Shown: positions 39,018 through 48,209, counted from the stretch's first letter. The stretch: DNA of 64,000 bases from Qipengyuania gaetbuli (GCF_009827315.1 NZ_WTYF01000004.1:1860001-1924000); one strand, 5' to 3'. The notes: generated by a model not told the origin, from the letters alone. Translations and numbers: made by a program.

Positions 39018-39499
39018 CAGTCGTGCGGTCGCTCGGTCACGGCGGCGCTGCGTGCTGCGCGCCAGTCCTTGAGGCGGGACTTCAACCCCTCGTCGTGGCT
39101 GGCGAGGATCGCGGCGGCGAGCAGGCCCGCATTGGTCGCACCCGCCTCGCCGATGGCCAGCGTGCCGACCGGGATGCCGGCGGGCATCTGCACGATGGAG
39201 AGGAGGCTGTCCTCGCCCGACAGCGCGCGCGACTGGACCGGTACGCCGAGCACGGGGACATGGGTCAGCGCGGCGATCATGCCGGGCAGGTGCGCAGCGC
39301 CACCGGCGCCGGCAATGATGACCTCGAAGCCGTCCGCCTCCGCGCCCTTGGCGAAATCGTACATCCGGTCGGGCGTGCGGTGGGCGGAAACGATCCGCAC
39401 ATCGGTTTCGACCCCCAGTTCTTCCAGCACCTGCGCGGCGCAGGTCATGGTCGACCAGTCCGACTGGCTCCCCATGACGATTGCGACCTTTGCCCCCAT
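39017..39499 (-). CDS. purE: N5-CAIR mutase
   Basis: PurE moves the carboxylate to form CAIR. 160 residues (class I) with the signature [34 protein letters not shown] and [20 protein letters not shown]. It shares TGATG with purK and is one nucleotide from the gpmA stop. Confidence 0.97.
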
Positions 39500-39500
39500 A

Positions 39501-40187
39501 TCAGCTGTCCTTCAGGTAATAGCGGTCCCCGACGACCGTGGTGCCGTCGAAGTCGTAGACGATCGGCTGGCCGGTCGGGATCTCCAGTTCGGTGATCTCG
39601 TCATCGGAAATGTTCGACAGGTGCTTCACCAGCGCGCGCAGCGAATTGCCGTGTGCGGAGATGATCACGTTTTCGCCCTTGGCCAGCTGCGGCAGGATCG
39701 CTTTTTCCCAATAGGGCAGGACGCGCTCGATCGTCAGCTTGAGGCTTTCGGTGCGCGGCACGTCGATCCCTGCGTAACGCGGGTCGTCAGACAGGTCGAA
39801 TTCGCTGCCCGGCTCGAGTTCGGGCGGGGGCACGTCGAAGCTGCGGCGCCAGATGTGCACCTGTTCGTCGCCGTGCCGCTCGCGGGTCTGCTGCTTGTCG
39901 AGGCCGGTGAGGCCGCCATAGTGGCGCTCGTTCAGGTGCCAGTCGCGCGTCACCGGGATCCACAGCCGGTCGCAGGCTTCGAGCGCCAGGTTCATGGTCT
40001 TGATCGCGCGCTTCTGCACGGAAGTGAAGGCGACCGTCGGCAGCACGCCCTTGGCTTTCATCAGCTCGCCCGCCCCACGCGCCTCGGCCTCGCCCTTCTC
40101 GGTGAGGTCGACGTCCCACCAGCCGGTGAAGCGGTTGGCGAGGTTCCACTCGCTCTGGCCGTGGCGAACGAGGATCAGCTTGGACAT
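39501..40187 (-). CDS. gpmA: 2,3-bisphosphoglycerate-dependent phosphoglycerate mutase
   Basis: Glycolytic/gluconeogenic mutase. 228 residues from ATG 40187: catalytic histidine in [10 protein letters not shown] (His9), [24 protein letters not shown] and the second histidine in [12 protein letters not shown]. An in-frame ATG nine codons upstream is less likely. It is followed by purE after one nucleotide. Confidence 0.96.
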   Translation of the reverse strand: MSKLILVRHGQSEWNLANRFTGWWDVDLTEKGEAEARGAGELMKAKGVLPTVAFTSVQKRAIKTMNLALEACDRLWIPVTRDWHLNERHYGGLTGLDKQQTRERHGDEQVHIWRRSFDVPPPELEPGSEFDLSDDPRYAGIDVPRTESLKLTIERVLPYWEKAILPQLAKGENVIISAHGNSLRALVKHLSNISDDEITELEIPTGQPIVYDFDGTTVVGDRYYLKDS

Positions 40188-40220
40188 GAAAGCTCCCGAT
40201 TTCCCTAGGAGCACTGCGCG

Positions 40221-40364
40221 TTAGCGGTCCGCGTCCGGCTTGGAAACCCCGTCTGCGTCCGATTCGCGCATTTCGCGTCCCTGCGCCTTGCGGCGACGCA
40301 AGTTCTCGCGAAGTTTCGCGGCGAGGCGTTCCTCGCGGGTCATCTTTTCGTCTGCAGCGCTCAT
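40221..40364 (-). CDS. 47-residue basic protein upstream of gpmA
   Basis: A short frame (ATG 40364, TAA 40221) encodes MSAADEKMTREERLAAKLRE followed by NLRRRKAQGREMRESDADG and SKPDADR. The central R-L-A-A-K-L-R-E-N-L-R-RRKAQ helix is strongly amphipathic, basic and well formed, and codons fit the genome. I recall similar tiny proteins in sphingomonads but no name or function. It precedes gpmA by 33 nt on the same strand. Confidence 0.65.
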   Translation of the reverse strand: MSAADEKMTREERLAAKLRENLRRRKAQGREMRESDADGVSKPDADR

Positions 40365-40407
40365 CGCGCAACCTTTTGCGAAAATCGCCTGCCTCCGCAA
40401 GCGAAGG

Positions 40408-40436
40408 TTGACTTTCCCGCCGGTCCTGCCGATAGC
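40408..40436 (+). promoter_or_regulatory. promoter of tRNA-Thr
   Basis: TTGACT (40408-40413), 17 nt, GATAGC (40431-40436) followed by a GC-rich discriminator, about 40 nt before the mature tRNA. Confidence 0.6.
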
Positions 40437-40476
40437 GCGCGCCTCCAGCCCGCAAGGCGTCTTGCGGCGGACCAGT

Positions 40477-40551
40477 GCTGCTGTAGCTCAGTGGTAGAGC
40501 GCACCCTTGGTAAGGGTGAGGCCGGGAGTTCAATCCTCCCCAGCAGCACCA
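40477..40551 (+). tRNA. tRNA-Thr(GGT)
   Basis: A full cloverleaf: acceptor GCTGCTG/CAGCAGC, D arm GCTC...GAGC, anticodon stem CACCC/GGGTG with loop TTGGTAA (anticodon GGT at 40509-40511, reading ACC/ACT), T arm GGGAG-TTCAATC-CTCCC, discriminator A and an encoded CCA. Confidence 0.97.
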
Positions 40552-40633
40552 TTTTCCTTTCTTGTTGTACCCCCAAACGCCGGGCGCGCCGCGTCCGCGT
40601 CGCTTGGCTTCGCCGCAAAAGCGGCGGCGCGCG

Positions 40634-40653
40634 GTCGCGCTTTGACTGCCGTG
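40634..40653 (+). repeat. intergenic repeat, copy 2
   Basis: Matches 336-355 with one mismatch over 20 bases and ends in CTTTGACTGCCGTG. It lies in the 164-nt gap between tRNA-Thr and the acyl-CoA dehydrogenase gene, behind a GC-rich segment with GCTTCGC like copy 1. Confidence 0.55.
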
Positions 40654-40715
40654 GCCAGGAAGCGGGTTGCACAAGACCATTTGGCGCGGCACTCCTCCAG
40701 CCAAGGGAGAGTTGC

Positions 40716-41885
40716 ATGGATTTCCGCCTGACCGAACAGCAACGCGAACTGCAGGATGCGGCGCGCACGTTTGCGCGCAAGGAATTGCCCGATTTGGCGC
40801 GGGAGATGGAGGAGAAGGATTTCTCCGTCCCGGCTGACATGGTGCGCCGCTATGGCGAGATGGGCTTCCTCGGCGTCAACCTGCCGGAGGAATACGGCGG
40901 CCTCGGCCTCGGCCATCTCGAGGCGTTGCTGGTGCTCGAACAGTTCGCGATGATTTCGAACGCTGTCGCCTTTCCCGTGTTCGAGGCGCTGGTCGGTCCG
41001 GTGCGCACAGTGGAACGCTTCGCCTCGGATGCGCTGAAGGCCCAGATCGTGCCGCAGGTCGTCTCGGGCGAGGCGACGGTCGCCGTCTCCATGTCGGAAC
41101 CCGATGCCGGTACCGCGCTGACCGACCTGACTACCCGCGCGCAGGATGCAGGCGACCATTACGTGCTCGACGGCAACAAGCGCTGGACCAGCGGCGCGGG
41201 CCATGCCCGCTATTATGTCGTCTACACGCGCCTGTCGGACGAGCCCGGCGCACGCGGCATCGGTGCGCTGCTGGTGGACAAGGAAATGGAGGGCGTCGGC
41301 TTCGGCAAGCGGGAGAACCTGATGGGCTTCCGCGGGATCGAGACGCGCGACATCACTTTCGACGGCGTGCGGGTGCCCAAGGAAAACCGGATCGTGCCGG
41401 CCGGCGGGTTCGGCAAGCTGATGAGCGCTTTCGGCCTCGAACGCTGCGGCAATGCCACCCAGTCGCTCGGCCTTGCCGCCGGTGCGCTGGAACAGGCGAC
41501 CGAATACGTCCAGGAACGCAAGGCCTTCGGAAAGCCGATCGTCGATTTCCAGGCAGTGCAGATGCGGCTTGCCGAAATGGCCATGCAGGTCGAGGCAGCG
41601 CGGCTGCTCATCTACCGAGCCGCTGCCAATGCCGAGCACAATGAGGGCGGCCTGCCGAGCGTCTATGAAAGTTCGACTGCCAAGTGCTTTGCGAACGAAA
41701 TCGTGCGCAGCGTGACGGCCAACGCCATGCAGGTGATGGGCGGCTACGGCTATCACAAGGATTACGGCATGGAGCAGCGCGTGCGCGACGGTTTTGCCTG
41801 GGGCATCGCCGGCGGGACTACCGATGTTCAGAAGACCAATATCGCTGCGGCGATTGTCGGGCGAAGGTTCGATCAAAGGCGTTGA
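40716..41885 (+). CDS. acyl-CoA dehydrogenase family protein
   Basis: FAD-dependent dehydrogenase of an acyl-CoA thioester, passing electrons to ETF (etfBA is 15 kb away). 389 residues: N-terminal helices, VSMSEPDAG in the middle beta domain, and RKAFGKPIVDFQAVQ and QVMGGYGYHKDYGMEQRVRD in the C-terminal helices. The usual catalytic glutamate near the end (Y-E-G-T) is replaced (IAGGTTDVQ), but Glu242 in GLERCGN sits where isovaleryl-CoA dehydrogenases carry theirs. GGGAGA before the ATG at 40716. Substrate unresolved. Confidence 0.92.
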   Translation: MDFRLTEQQRELQDAARTFARKELPDLAREMEEKDFSVPADMVRRYGEMGFLGVNLPEEYGGLGLGHLEALLVLEQFAMISNAVAFPVFEALVGPVRTVERFASDALKAQIVPQVVSGEATVAVSMSEPDAGTALTDLTTRAQDAGDHYVLDGNKRWTSGAGHARYYVVYTRLSDEPGARGIGALLVDKEMEGVGFGKRENLMGFRGIETRDITFDGVRVPKENRIVPAGGFGKLMSAFGLERCGNATQSLGLAAGALEQATEYVQERKAFGKPIVDFQAVQMRLAEMAMQVEAARLLIYRAAANAEHNEGGLPSVYESSTAKCFANEIVRSVTANAMQVMGGYGYHKDYGMEQRVRDGFAWGIAGGTTDVQKTNIAAAIVGRRFDQRR

Positions 41886-41917
41886 TAGGCAACGCTGTAT
41901 TGCATAGATAGAACGGT

Positions 41918-42385
41918 ATGGACGATACCGCAGACCTCACCCAGCTCGACCCGCGCTACAAGACGATGATGCGTCTGGTCGCGGCGATATTTGCCGTTTT
42001 CCTGTTCGTCGGGGCGAGCATTGCCGAAATGGCGATACCCGGCTGGACGGGCATCGTCTGGGTCCCGGCGCTGCTGGTTATCCTCTACGTCGTTATCTGG
42101 CTGCCGATGCGGCGTTTTGCGGCGCGCGGTTATTCGCTGGCGGAGGAGCGGCTGAGGGTGGTGCGCGGTGTACTGTTCCGCTCGGACACGGTCGTGCCCT
42201 TCGGCCGCGTCCAGCATATCGATGTCGACCAGGGACCGCTCGAACGCGCCTTCCACCTCGCCACGCTGACCGTGCACACGGCCGGCAGCCATAATGCGTC
42301 CGTTTCGCTGCCCGGCCTCGCGCATGAGGATGCCGTCGCCATGCGCGAGGAAATCCGTGCGGCCATCCGGCGCGACACCCAGTAA
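41918..42385 (+). CDS. bacterial PH-domain membrane protein (YdbS-like)
   Basis: 155 residues: two N-terminal transmembrane segments (about 20-40 and 45-65) and a bPH2 (DUF304) domain beginning ARGYSLAEERLRVVRGVLFR and including VVPFGRVQHIDV. The family usually pairs with a larger YdbT-like protein, as here (TAATG junction at 42383-42387). Function is unknown, though some bPH2 proteins have been linked to envelope or small-molecule resistance. Confidence 0.88.
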   Translation: MDDTADLTQLDPRYKTMMRLVAAIFAVFLFVGASIAEMAIPGWTGIVWVPALLVILYVVIWLPMRRFAARGYSLAEERLRVVRGVLFRSDTVVPFGRVQHIDVDQGPLERAFHLATLTVHTAGSHNASVSLPGLAHEDAVAMREEIRAAIRRDTQ

Positions 42386-43914
42386 TGCAACCGCCCGCGA
42401 CCCCGCAGCGTACCGATCCGCGCAGCTTCGCAGTGCGCGCGGTGACGATGCTGTTCCAGCTCGTCGTTCCGATGGGTATCGCGGCCGTGACGATCTTCGA
42501 CGATGGCGAGTTCGCCGGACGGATCGCCTATGCCGTCCCTTTCATCGTCGCGATCATCCTGTTCAACGTGGCGGTCGCCTACCTGCAATGGACGCGGCTG
42601 ACATACACGGTGGGCGAAGCGGATATCCGCGTCGAGAGCGGCCTTTTGTCGCGTGCTGCCCGTTCGGTCCCCTACGAACGCATCCAGGACGTGAGCCTCG
42701 AACAGAAGCTCCTGCCGCGCCTGTTCGGTCTCGTCGAAGTGAAGTTCGAAACGGGTGCGGGCGGCAAGGAAGACCTGGCGCTGACCTATCTGTCCGAAGC
42801 CGAAGGGGAGCGCCTGCGCGAACTGGTGCGCGAACGCCGCGAGGGCGATGCGCCTGCCATCGCTGAGGCCGTTCCCACCGAAGCTTTGCCGGAAACCGCA
42901 CCCCTTTTCGCAATGGACGGCAAGCGCGTCCTCACCTTCGGCCTGTTTGAGTTCTCGCTCGCCGTAGTGGCAGTGATAGGCGGTCTTGCGCAGCAGTTCG
43001 AATTCCTCCTGCCGTTCGACCTGTGGGACATCGACGGCTGGCTGGAGAGGCTGACCGGTCCGGGCCAGTGGCTCGCGGGGTTGGGCCCGCTGGCGCAGGT
43101 GGTCGGCATAGCAATGGCGCTAGCGAGCCTCTCGCTGATCGGCTTTGCGACCGGCATCGTCCGCACCGCGCTGCGAGAGTGGGACTTCCGGCTCGACCGC
43201 ACGGCCAAGGGCCTGCGTCGTCGCCGTGGCCTGCTCACCCGCACCGACCTCGTCATGCCCGTGCACCGCGTCCAGGCATTGCGGGTGGAGACGGGTTTCC
43301 TGCGCCGCCTGTTCGGCTGGCACAGCCTCAAGGTTGTCAGCCTCGCGAGCGATAGCGGGGCGGCCAATCACGAGGCGGTGCCCTTCGGCCAGATGGATGA
43401 AATCGCGCCCGTGGTCGCCGAAACCGGCTTTGCCCTGCCGCCGCAGGACACGATCTGGATGCGCGCGATGGACCGCTATCGCTTCGACAATATCGTGCTG
43501 GCGGCCATCGTGCTGCTACCGGCCACCATCGCTGCCATTTTCATCGCCGATTCGCTCCAGTGGCTAATGCCTGCCGGAGTGCTCGGCGCAGCCGTGGTGC
43601 ACAACTGGTGGCGCTGGCGTTATGACCGGCACGCGATCGATGCCCGCCAGCTCTACAGCCTGCACGGCTGGTTCTCTCCCAGCCTCGCGATCGGCTCGCG
43701 GGTGAAGCTGCAGTCGGTCGAAATCCTGCAGGGTCCGATCGCACGCCACCGCGGCTATGCCAGCCTGCTGCTGGGGCTGGCGGGCGGCAATCTGCGCGTG
43801 CACGGAATGCCGGTCGACCGCGCGCGCGAATGGCGCGCCGGGATACTCGACAGCATCGGCAGGACCGATTTTTCAGAACTCGTCGAAGCGCAGGTGGATG
43901 CCCGCGCGACCTAG
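42385..43914 (+). CDS. multi-PH-domain membrane protein (YdbT-like)
   Basis: 509 residues with three bPH2 domains separated by pairs of membrane segments: YTVGEADIRVESGLLSRAAR with VPYERIQDVSLEQ, then R-T-A-K-G-LRRRRGLLTRTD with VMPVHRVQALRVE, then YDRHAIDARQLYSLHGWF with the KLQSVEILQGPIARHRG run. The stop overlaps that of the convergent GNAT gene in CTAG. Confidence 0.88.
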   Translation: MQPPATPQRTDPRSFAVRAVTMLFQLVVPMGIAAVTIFDDGEFAGRIAYAVPFIVAIILFNVAVAYLQWTRLTYTVGEADIRVESGLLSRAARSVPYERIQDVSLEQKLLPRLFGLVEVKFETGAGGKEDLALTYLSEAEGERLRELVRERREGDAPAIAEAVPTEALPETAPLFAMDGKRVLTFGLFEFSLAVVAVIGGLAQQFEFLLPFDLWDIDGWLERLTGPGQWLAGLGPLAQVVGIAMALASLSLIGFATGIVRTALREWDFRLDRTAKGLRRRRGLLTRTDLVMPVHRVQALRVETGFLRRLFGWHSLKVVSLASDSGAANHEAVPFGQMDEIAPVVAETGFALPPQDTIWMRAMDRYRFDNIVLAAIVLLPATIAAIFIADSLQWLMPAGVLGAAVVHNWWRWRYDRHAIDARQLYSLHGWFSPSLAIGSRVKLQSVEILQGPIARHRGYASLLLGLAGGNLRVHGMPVDRAREWRAGILDSIGRTDFSELVEAQVDARAT

Positions 43915-44204
43915 GCGCGCAAGTCGGACAGCTCCGCATGGCGGCGGAAATAGGTGTCGACATAGGAGCAGTCGGGCGCGATGCGGAAACCCTGCTCGCG
44001 TGCATCGGCGATCATCGCATTCACCAGCTTTTCGGCAATACCCTTGCCCCGCGCCGCGGTCGGCACGAAAGTATGCGTCGCATGGCGCACCTTGCCATCC
44101 CCCCGCCAGGTCAGTTCGGCATCGCGCGGTGCGCCTTCGACCGTGGCGAAATAACGGCCTGCGGTTTCGCTGCCGTCGTGTTCGACGGTGATCGTATCGC
44201 TCAC
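43911..44204 (-). CDS. small GNAT-family N-acetyltransferase (YjdJ-like)
   Basis: 97 residues, starting at a GTG (44204) with AAGGA seven nt upstream. The acetyl-CoA-binding loop is ARGKGIAEKLV, and HTFVPTAARGKG is typical of the short YjdJ/GCN5-related group. Substrate unknown. Divergent to the threonine aldolase gene by 52 nt. Confidence 0.88.
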   Translation of the reverse strand: MSDTITVEHDGSETAGRYFATVEGAPRDAELTWRGDGKVRHATHTFVPTAARGKGIAEKLVNAMIADAREQGFRIAPDCSYVDTYFRRHAELSDLRA

Positions 44205-44256
44205 AAAATATCCTTTCTGTGCAAGCAACGCCGTGCGCGCTAGTGGCGTTCCTGAC

Positions 44257-45261
44257 ATGAGCCAGGCCCTCTTTCTTTCCGACAATGCCGCCCGCGTCCA
44301 TCCCAGCGTCTGGGAGGCCATGCAGGCGGCCGATGCGCCCGATTCTCCGTACGACGGCGATGCCGTCAGCGCGGCGCTGGACGAGAAGTTTTCCGCCCTG
44401 TTCGGCCGCGAGTGTGCCGCGCTGTGGGTGGCGACGGGAACGGCGGCAAACTGCCTTGCGCTTGCCACCATGGTCCAGCCGCATGGCGGCGTGGTCTGCC
44501 ACGAGGAGGCGCATATCGAGGTGGACGAAGGCGGCGCGCCCGGCTTCTATCTGCACGGTGCCAAGCTGCTGCTCGGGCAGGGCGAGGGCGCCAAGCTGAC
44601 GCCCGATGCAATCCGCGCCGTGATCGACCCGATCCGCGACGACGTCCACCAGGTCCAGCCGCACGCGATCTCGATTACGCAGGCGAGCGAATATGGCCGC
44701 AGCTACCGGCCGGACGAACTCGCGCAGATTTCCGCGCTGGCACGCGAACGCGGGCTCGGGCTCCACATGGACGGTGCGCGCTTCGGCAATGCGGCTGCGT
44801 TCCTCGGACTTCCCGCCGCAGAGGTGGCAGGCGATGTCGATGCGCTGAGCTTCGGATTCGTGAAGAACGGCGGCATGAGTGCAGAAGCGATCGTCTTCTT
44901 CGACGCCTCGCTGGCCGATGTCGCGCGCTATCGCCGCAAGCGCGCCGGACATTTGCAAAGCAAGGGCCGCTATCTCGCCGCCCAGATCCACGCCATGCTG
45001 GAGGGCGATTTGTGGCTCGCCAATGCCCGCGCGGCCAATGATGCGGCGCAGGAAATTGCCAGTGCCTGCAGCGACCGGCTGATGCACCCGGTCGAAGCGA
45101 ACGAGCTGTTCGTGAACTGCACTGCTGCCGAGCGCGAGGTGCTGCGCGGTCAGGGATTTGCTTTCTACGACTGGGGCGATGACGCGGCCCGCTTCGTCAC
45201 TGCCTGGAATACGCGCGAGGAAGACGCCCGCGCGCTGGCGACAGCGATCGCCGCTCTATGA
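44257..45261 (+). CDS. threonine aldolase-type PLP lyase
   Basis: Beta-eliminating lyase of the low-specificity L-threonine aldolase family (threonine to glycine plus acetaldehyde). 334 residues, with the start FLSDNAARVHPSV, the PLP-binding Asp172 (LHMDGARFGNA) and Schiff-base Lys203 (FGFVKNGGMSAEA). Coupled by ATGA to a DMT permease. Other small 3-hydroxy amino acids could be substrates. Confidence 0.92.
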   Translation: MSQALFLSDNAARVHPSVWEAMQAADAPDSPYDGDAVSAALDEKFSALFGRECAALWVATGTAANCLALATMVQPHGGVVCHEEAHIEVDEGGAPGFYLHGAKLLLGQGEGAKLTPDAIRAVIDPIRDDVHQVQPHAISITQASEYGRSYRPDELAQISALARERGLGLHMDGARFGNAAAFLGLPAAEVAGDVDALSFGFVKNGGMSAEAIVFFDASLADVARYRRKRAGHLQSKGRYLAAQIHAMLEGDLWLANARAANDAAQEIASACSDRLMHPVEANELFVNCTAAEREVLRGQGFAFYDWGDDAARFVTAWNTREEDARALATAIAAL

Positions 45262-46199
45262 GCGCAGCGTCCGGCGACGAAAGCCTGCTTTTCCCGCGCA
45301 ATCTCGCGGCCTTCCTGCTGGTGAGCGTGATCTGGGGCGGCACATGGCTGGTGATCCGCGACCAGATATCCTCGGTCCCGCCAAGCTGGTCGATCGCTTA
45401 CCGCTTCATCGTCGCGGCTGCGGGGATGTTCATCCTCGCCAGGATGCGGGGCGAGCCGCTGGCACTCCCGCGCGAAGGCTGGGTCTGGGTACTGGCGCTG
45501 GGCCTGTTCCAGTTCTCGCTCAATTTCAGCTTCGTCTACAATGCGGAACACTACATCACCTCCGGCCTCGTGGCAGTGATGTTCGCGCTGCTGGTCGTGC
45601 CCAATGCCGTGCTCGGCCGCTTCGTATTGGGCCAGCCGATCCGGCGCGAGTTCGTGATCGGGTCTGGCATCGCGGCGGTCGGTGTCGCCATGCTGTTCGC
45701 GCATGAATATCGCGCATCCCCGGCAACGCTCGGGGAAGTGCTGCTCGGCGCGGCGCTGACACTGGGCGGGATCCTGTCCGCCAGTGTCGCCAATATCGTG
45801 CAGGCGACCGAGGGGGCGAAACGCATCCCGCTGCGCACGCTGCTCGCCTGGGCAATGCTGTGCGGCGTGGCGATCAATTCGATTTTCGCGCTGGTGACGC
45901 AGGGCCCGCCGCAATTCGATCCGCGGCCCGAATATGCCCTCGGCATCCTCTACCTCGGCCTGATGGGATCGGTCGTTACCTTCCCGCTTTATTACGGCCT
46001 TGTGCGCAAGGTCGGGGCAGGGCAGGCAGCCTACAGTTCGGTCGTGGTGCCGGTGGTGGCAATGATCCTTTCGACCCTGTTCGAAGGGTTCCAGTGGGAT
46101 TGGCTGCCTGCAGCCGGAGCCGCCATCACGCTCGCCGGCATGGTCGTCGCGATGCGCACCCGCGCCGCGCCGCCGCGCCGCGCTACTCCCGAGCCCTGA
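45258..46199 (+). CDS. DMT-superfamily (EamA-type) permease
   Basis: 313 residues in ten hydrophobic segments forming two EamA repeats, beginning AAFLLVSVIWGGTWLVIRDQ. The second repeat contains GSVVTFPLYYGLVRKVGAG and the late L-P-A-A-GAAITLAGMVVAM. DMT exporters move amino acids, metabolites or drugs. Its overlap with a threonine aldolase suggests an amino acid or related product (inference). The 3' end overlaps the convergent SDR gene by 17 nt. Confidence 0.9.
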   Translation: MSAASGDESLLFPRNLAAFLLVSVIWGGTWLVIRDQISSVPPSWSIAYRFIVAAAGMFILARMRGEPLALPREGWVWVLALGLFQFSLNFSFVYNAEHYITSGLVAVMFALLVVPNAVLGRFVLGQPIRREFVIGSGIAAVGVAMLFAHEYRASPATLGEVLLGAALTLGGILSASVANIVQATEGAKRIPLRTLLAWAMLCGVAINSIFALVTQGPPQFDPRPEYALGILYLGLMGSVVTFPLYYGLVRKVGAGQAAYSSVVVPVVAMILSTLFEGFQWDWLPAAGAAITLAGMVVAMRTRAAPPRRATPEP

Positions 46200-46968
46200 T
46201 CGCCGCCAGCCCTTCGCGGTATGTCGGATAGAGAGGCTCCCAGCCGAGCACTCGCTTCGCCTTGCCGTTCGCCACGCGCCGGTTCTCCGCATAGAAGCCG
46301 CGCGCCATGGGCGAGAGGTCGGCCTCTTCCATCGATTGCAGCGGTGGCGGCTCCTGCCCGAGCAGGCGGCAAGCCTCCTCGATCACGGCATTCTGGCTGG
46401 TGGGCAGGTCGTCGGAAAGGTTGTAGGCGCCCTCCGGCGCATCACTGTCGATTGCCGCGACCACGCCGGCCACGATATCGTCGACGTGCACCCGGCTGAA
46501 CACCTGCTCCGGCAAGTCGATCCGATGGGCCTTGCCCGAACGCACACGGTCAAGCGCACTGCGTCCCGGGCCGTAGATGCCGGGCAGGCGGAACACGCGG
46601 GCGCCCATCGCAAGCCAGCGTGAATCGCATTCCGCCCGCGCGGCGCGGCGCCCGGTTCCGACAGGCGCACTCTCGTCAACCCAGGCACCCTGCGCATCGC
46701 CATAGACGCCGGTCGAGGACAGGTAGCCGAGCCATTTGTCCCCCAGCACATCGCCGAAGCCATCGAGCACCGGATCGCTTTCCTCTGCCGGCGGGACGGA
46801 ACTCAGCAGGTGGCTGGCATCATCGAGTGCGGCGAGAACGCCTTCGCGATCGGCGAAATCGAGATCGCCCGCACTGCCGGTGGCCCGCACCTCCCAGCCG
46901 CGCCCGTGCAGCGCGTCGGCTATGCGCGAGGCGGTGTAGCCAAGGCCGAAGATAAGAAGGCGGCTCAT
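46183..46968 (-). CDS. NAD-dependent epimerase/dehydratase-like SDR (YeeZ-like)
   Basis: 261 residues: Rossmann motif LIFGLGYTASRIADAL, a short catalytic region YLSSTGVYGD (Tyr, without the Lys of YxxxK), GIYGPGRSALDRV and HVDDIVAGVVAAID. This resembles YeeZ/GDP-sugar epimerase-like proteins of unknown substrate. It overlaps the M48 protease gene (ATGA). Confidence 0.85.
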   Translation of the reverse strand: MSRLLIFGLGYTASRIADALHGRGWEVRATGSAGDLDFADREGVLAALDDASHLLSSVPPAEESDPVLDGFGDVLGDKWLGYLSSTGVYGDAQGAWVDESAPVGTGRRAARAECDSRWLAMGARVFRLPGIYGPGRSALDRVRSGKAHRIDLPEQVFSRVHVDDIVAGVVAAIDSDAPEGAYNLSDDLPTSQNAVIEEACRLLGQEPPPLQSMEEADLSPMARGFYAENRRVANGKAKRVLGWEPLYPTYREGLAAIRARE

Positions 46969-48209
46969 TCGGCGTCGAGATAGCCTTCCTCGGGAATGAC
47001 GACCTGCGGATCGGTGACATTGTCGGCCTTCCACTGCATCGCCATGCGAACGCGGGTTGCGCCGCTCGGGTGGTCGAAGAACAGCATTTCCTCGACCAGA
47101 CCCGGCTCGATCTTGCGATATTCCGACAGGCGCATGGCTACCTTGGCGAAACCGTCCGGCTCCTGCGCCGCATCGAGCCCGAAGGCATCGGCCTCGCTCT
47201 CCGCCCAGCGGACGAGCGAATTGGTCGCCGGGGTCATCACCAGCATCCACGCGGAAAACAGGATCGTCAGGACCGGCAGCGAAGCCGGGTCGGTGATGTC
47301 GCGCACATCCCATTTCTGGCCGTGCCGCGCGATCAGCCGGGGTGCGACGCGGCTGATCGTGAACAGGCCGGTGCCGAAAATCGCGAGGTAGATGCCGACG
47401 ATCCACCAGACGTGGTCGAGCTTGTAGTGACCCATCTCGTGACCCATCACGGCAAGGATTTCCTCCTCGCTGGTGCGTTCGAGCAGGTTGTCGTTGAGCG
47501 AGATGCGGATCGTCGGGCCGAGCCCGGATACGTTGGCCGAAATGCGCTTGTGCTGCTTCGACTGGTCGAACACGTAGATGTGCTCGGCCGGGATGTCGTA
47601 CTTCGCTGCCACCGCCTCGATCCTGTCGCGCAGCGGGCCTTGTTCCATTTCCTCGTAGGTGTTGAAAAGCGGCGAGACGAACACCGGTGCCAGCACCATG
47701 CCGACCAGCATGAACACCCCGATGACGCCGGTCGCCCAGAGCCACCAGCTCTTCGGCGCGCGCCGGATCAGCGCATAGATCGCTATGATCAGGAGCGGCG
47801 CGATGATGAGTTCGATGGCGAGCCCCACCAGCTGTTCGCCTGCCCATGTGCTGAAATTCTGCGACATCAGGCTGTACTGCTGCTCGCGGAAGAACTCCGT
47901 GTAGATCGTCCAGGGGAGCAGCAATATCGGCGCGACGATCGAGTAGAGCAGGGCGGTAATGCCGGTGACTGCCCAGCGGCGTTTGCTCACCCGCTCGCCG
48001 ATGTTGCGGAAGGCTGCGGCCAGGCGGAAGCGCAGCAGCAGCCAATCGGCCAGGATGCTGGCCAGTGCGCCCCACAGGATCAGCCAGTAGCCCCCTTCGA
48101 AATAGGCGTCCGACTGTGCGCGGGCCGGGCCCTGCAAGGTATCGAGATAGGCGCGCGTCGCGGTTTCGACATCGAAACCGCCCGCTGCCGTGGCAAGCAG
48201 GTCCAGCAT
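46965..48209 (-). CDS. M48 metalloprotease, Ste24-like
   Basis: 414 residues with six or seven membrane segments and the zinc motif HEMGH (in AVMGHEMGHYKLDHVWW), plus E-S-E-A-DAFGLD as the third ligand and F-F-D-HPSGATRV near the end. The N-terminal domain (EQQYSLMSQNFSTWAGEQ) matches CAAX-protease Ste24 N-termini. Bacteria have no prenylated CAAX proteins, so its role is presumably membrane protein quality control. AGGAGGG 8 nt before the ATG at 48209. Confidence 0.9.
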   Translation of the reverse strand: MLDLLATAAGGFDVETATRAYLDTLQGPARAQSDAYFEGGYWLILWGALASILADWLLLRFRLAAAFRNIGERVSKRRWAVTGITALLYSIVAPILLLPWTIYTEFFREQQYSLMSQNFSTWAGEQLVGLAIELIIAPLLIIAIYALIRRAPKSWWLWATGVIGVFMLVGMVLAPVFVSPLFNTYEEMEQGPLRDRIEAVAAKYDIPAEHIYVFDQSKQHKRISANVSGLGPTIRISLNDNLLERTSEEEILAVMGHEMGHYKLDHVWWIVGIYLAIFGTGLFTISRVAPRLIARHGQKWDVRDITDPASLPVLTILFSAWMLVMTPATNSLVRWAESEADAFGLDAAQEPDGFAKVAMRLSEYRKIEPGLVEEMLFFDHPSGATRVRMAMQWKADNVTDPQVVIPEEGYLDAE

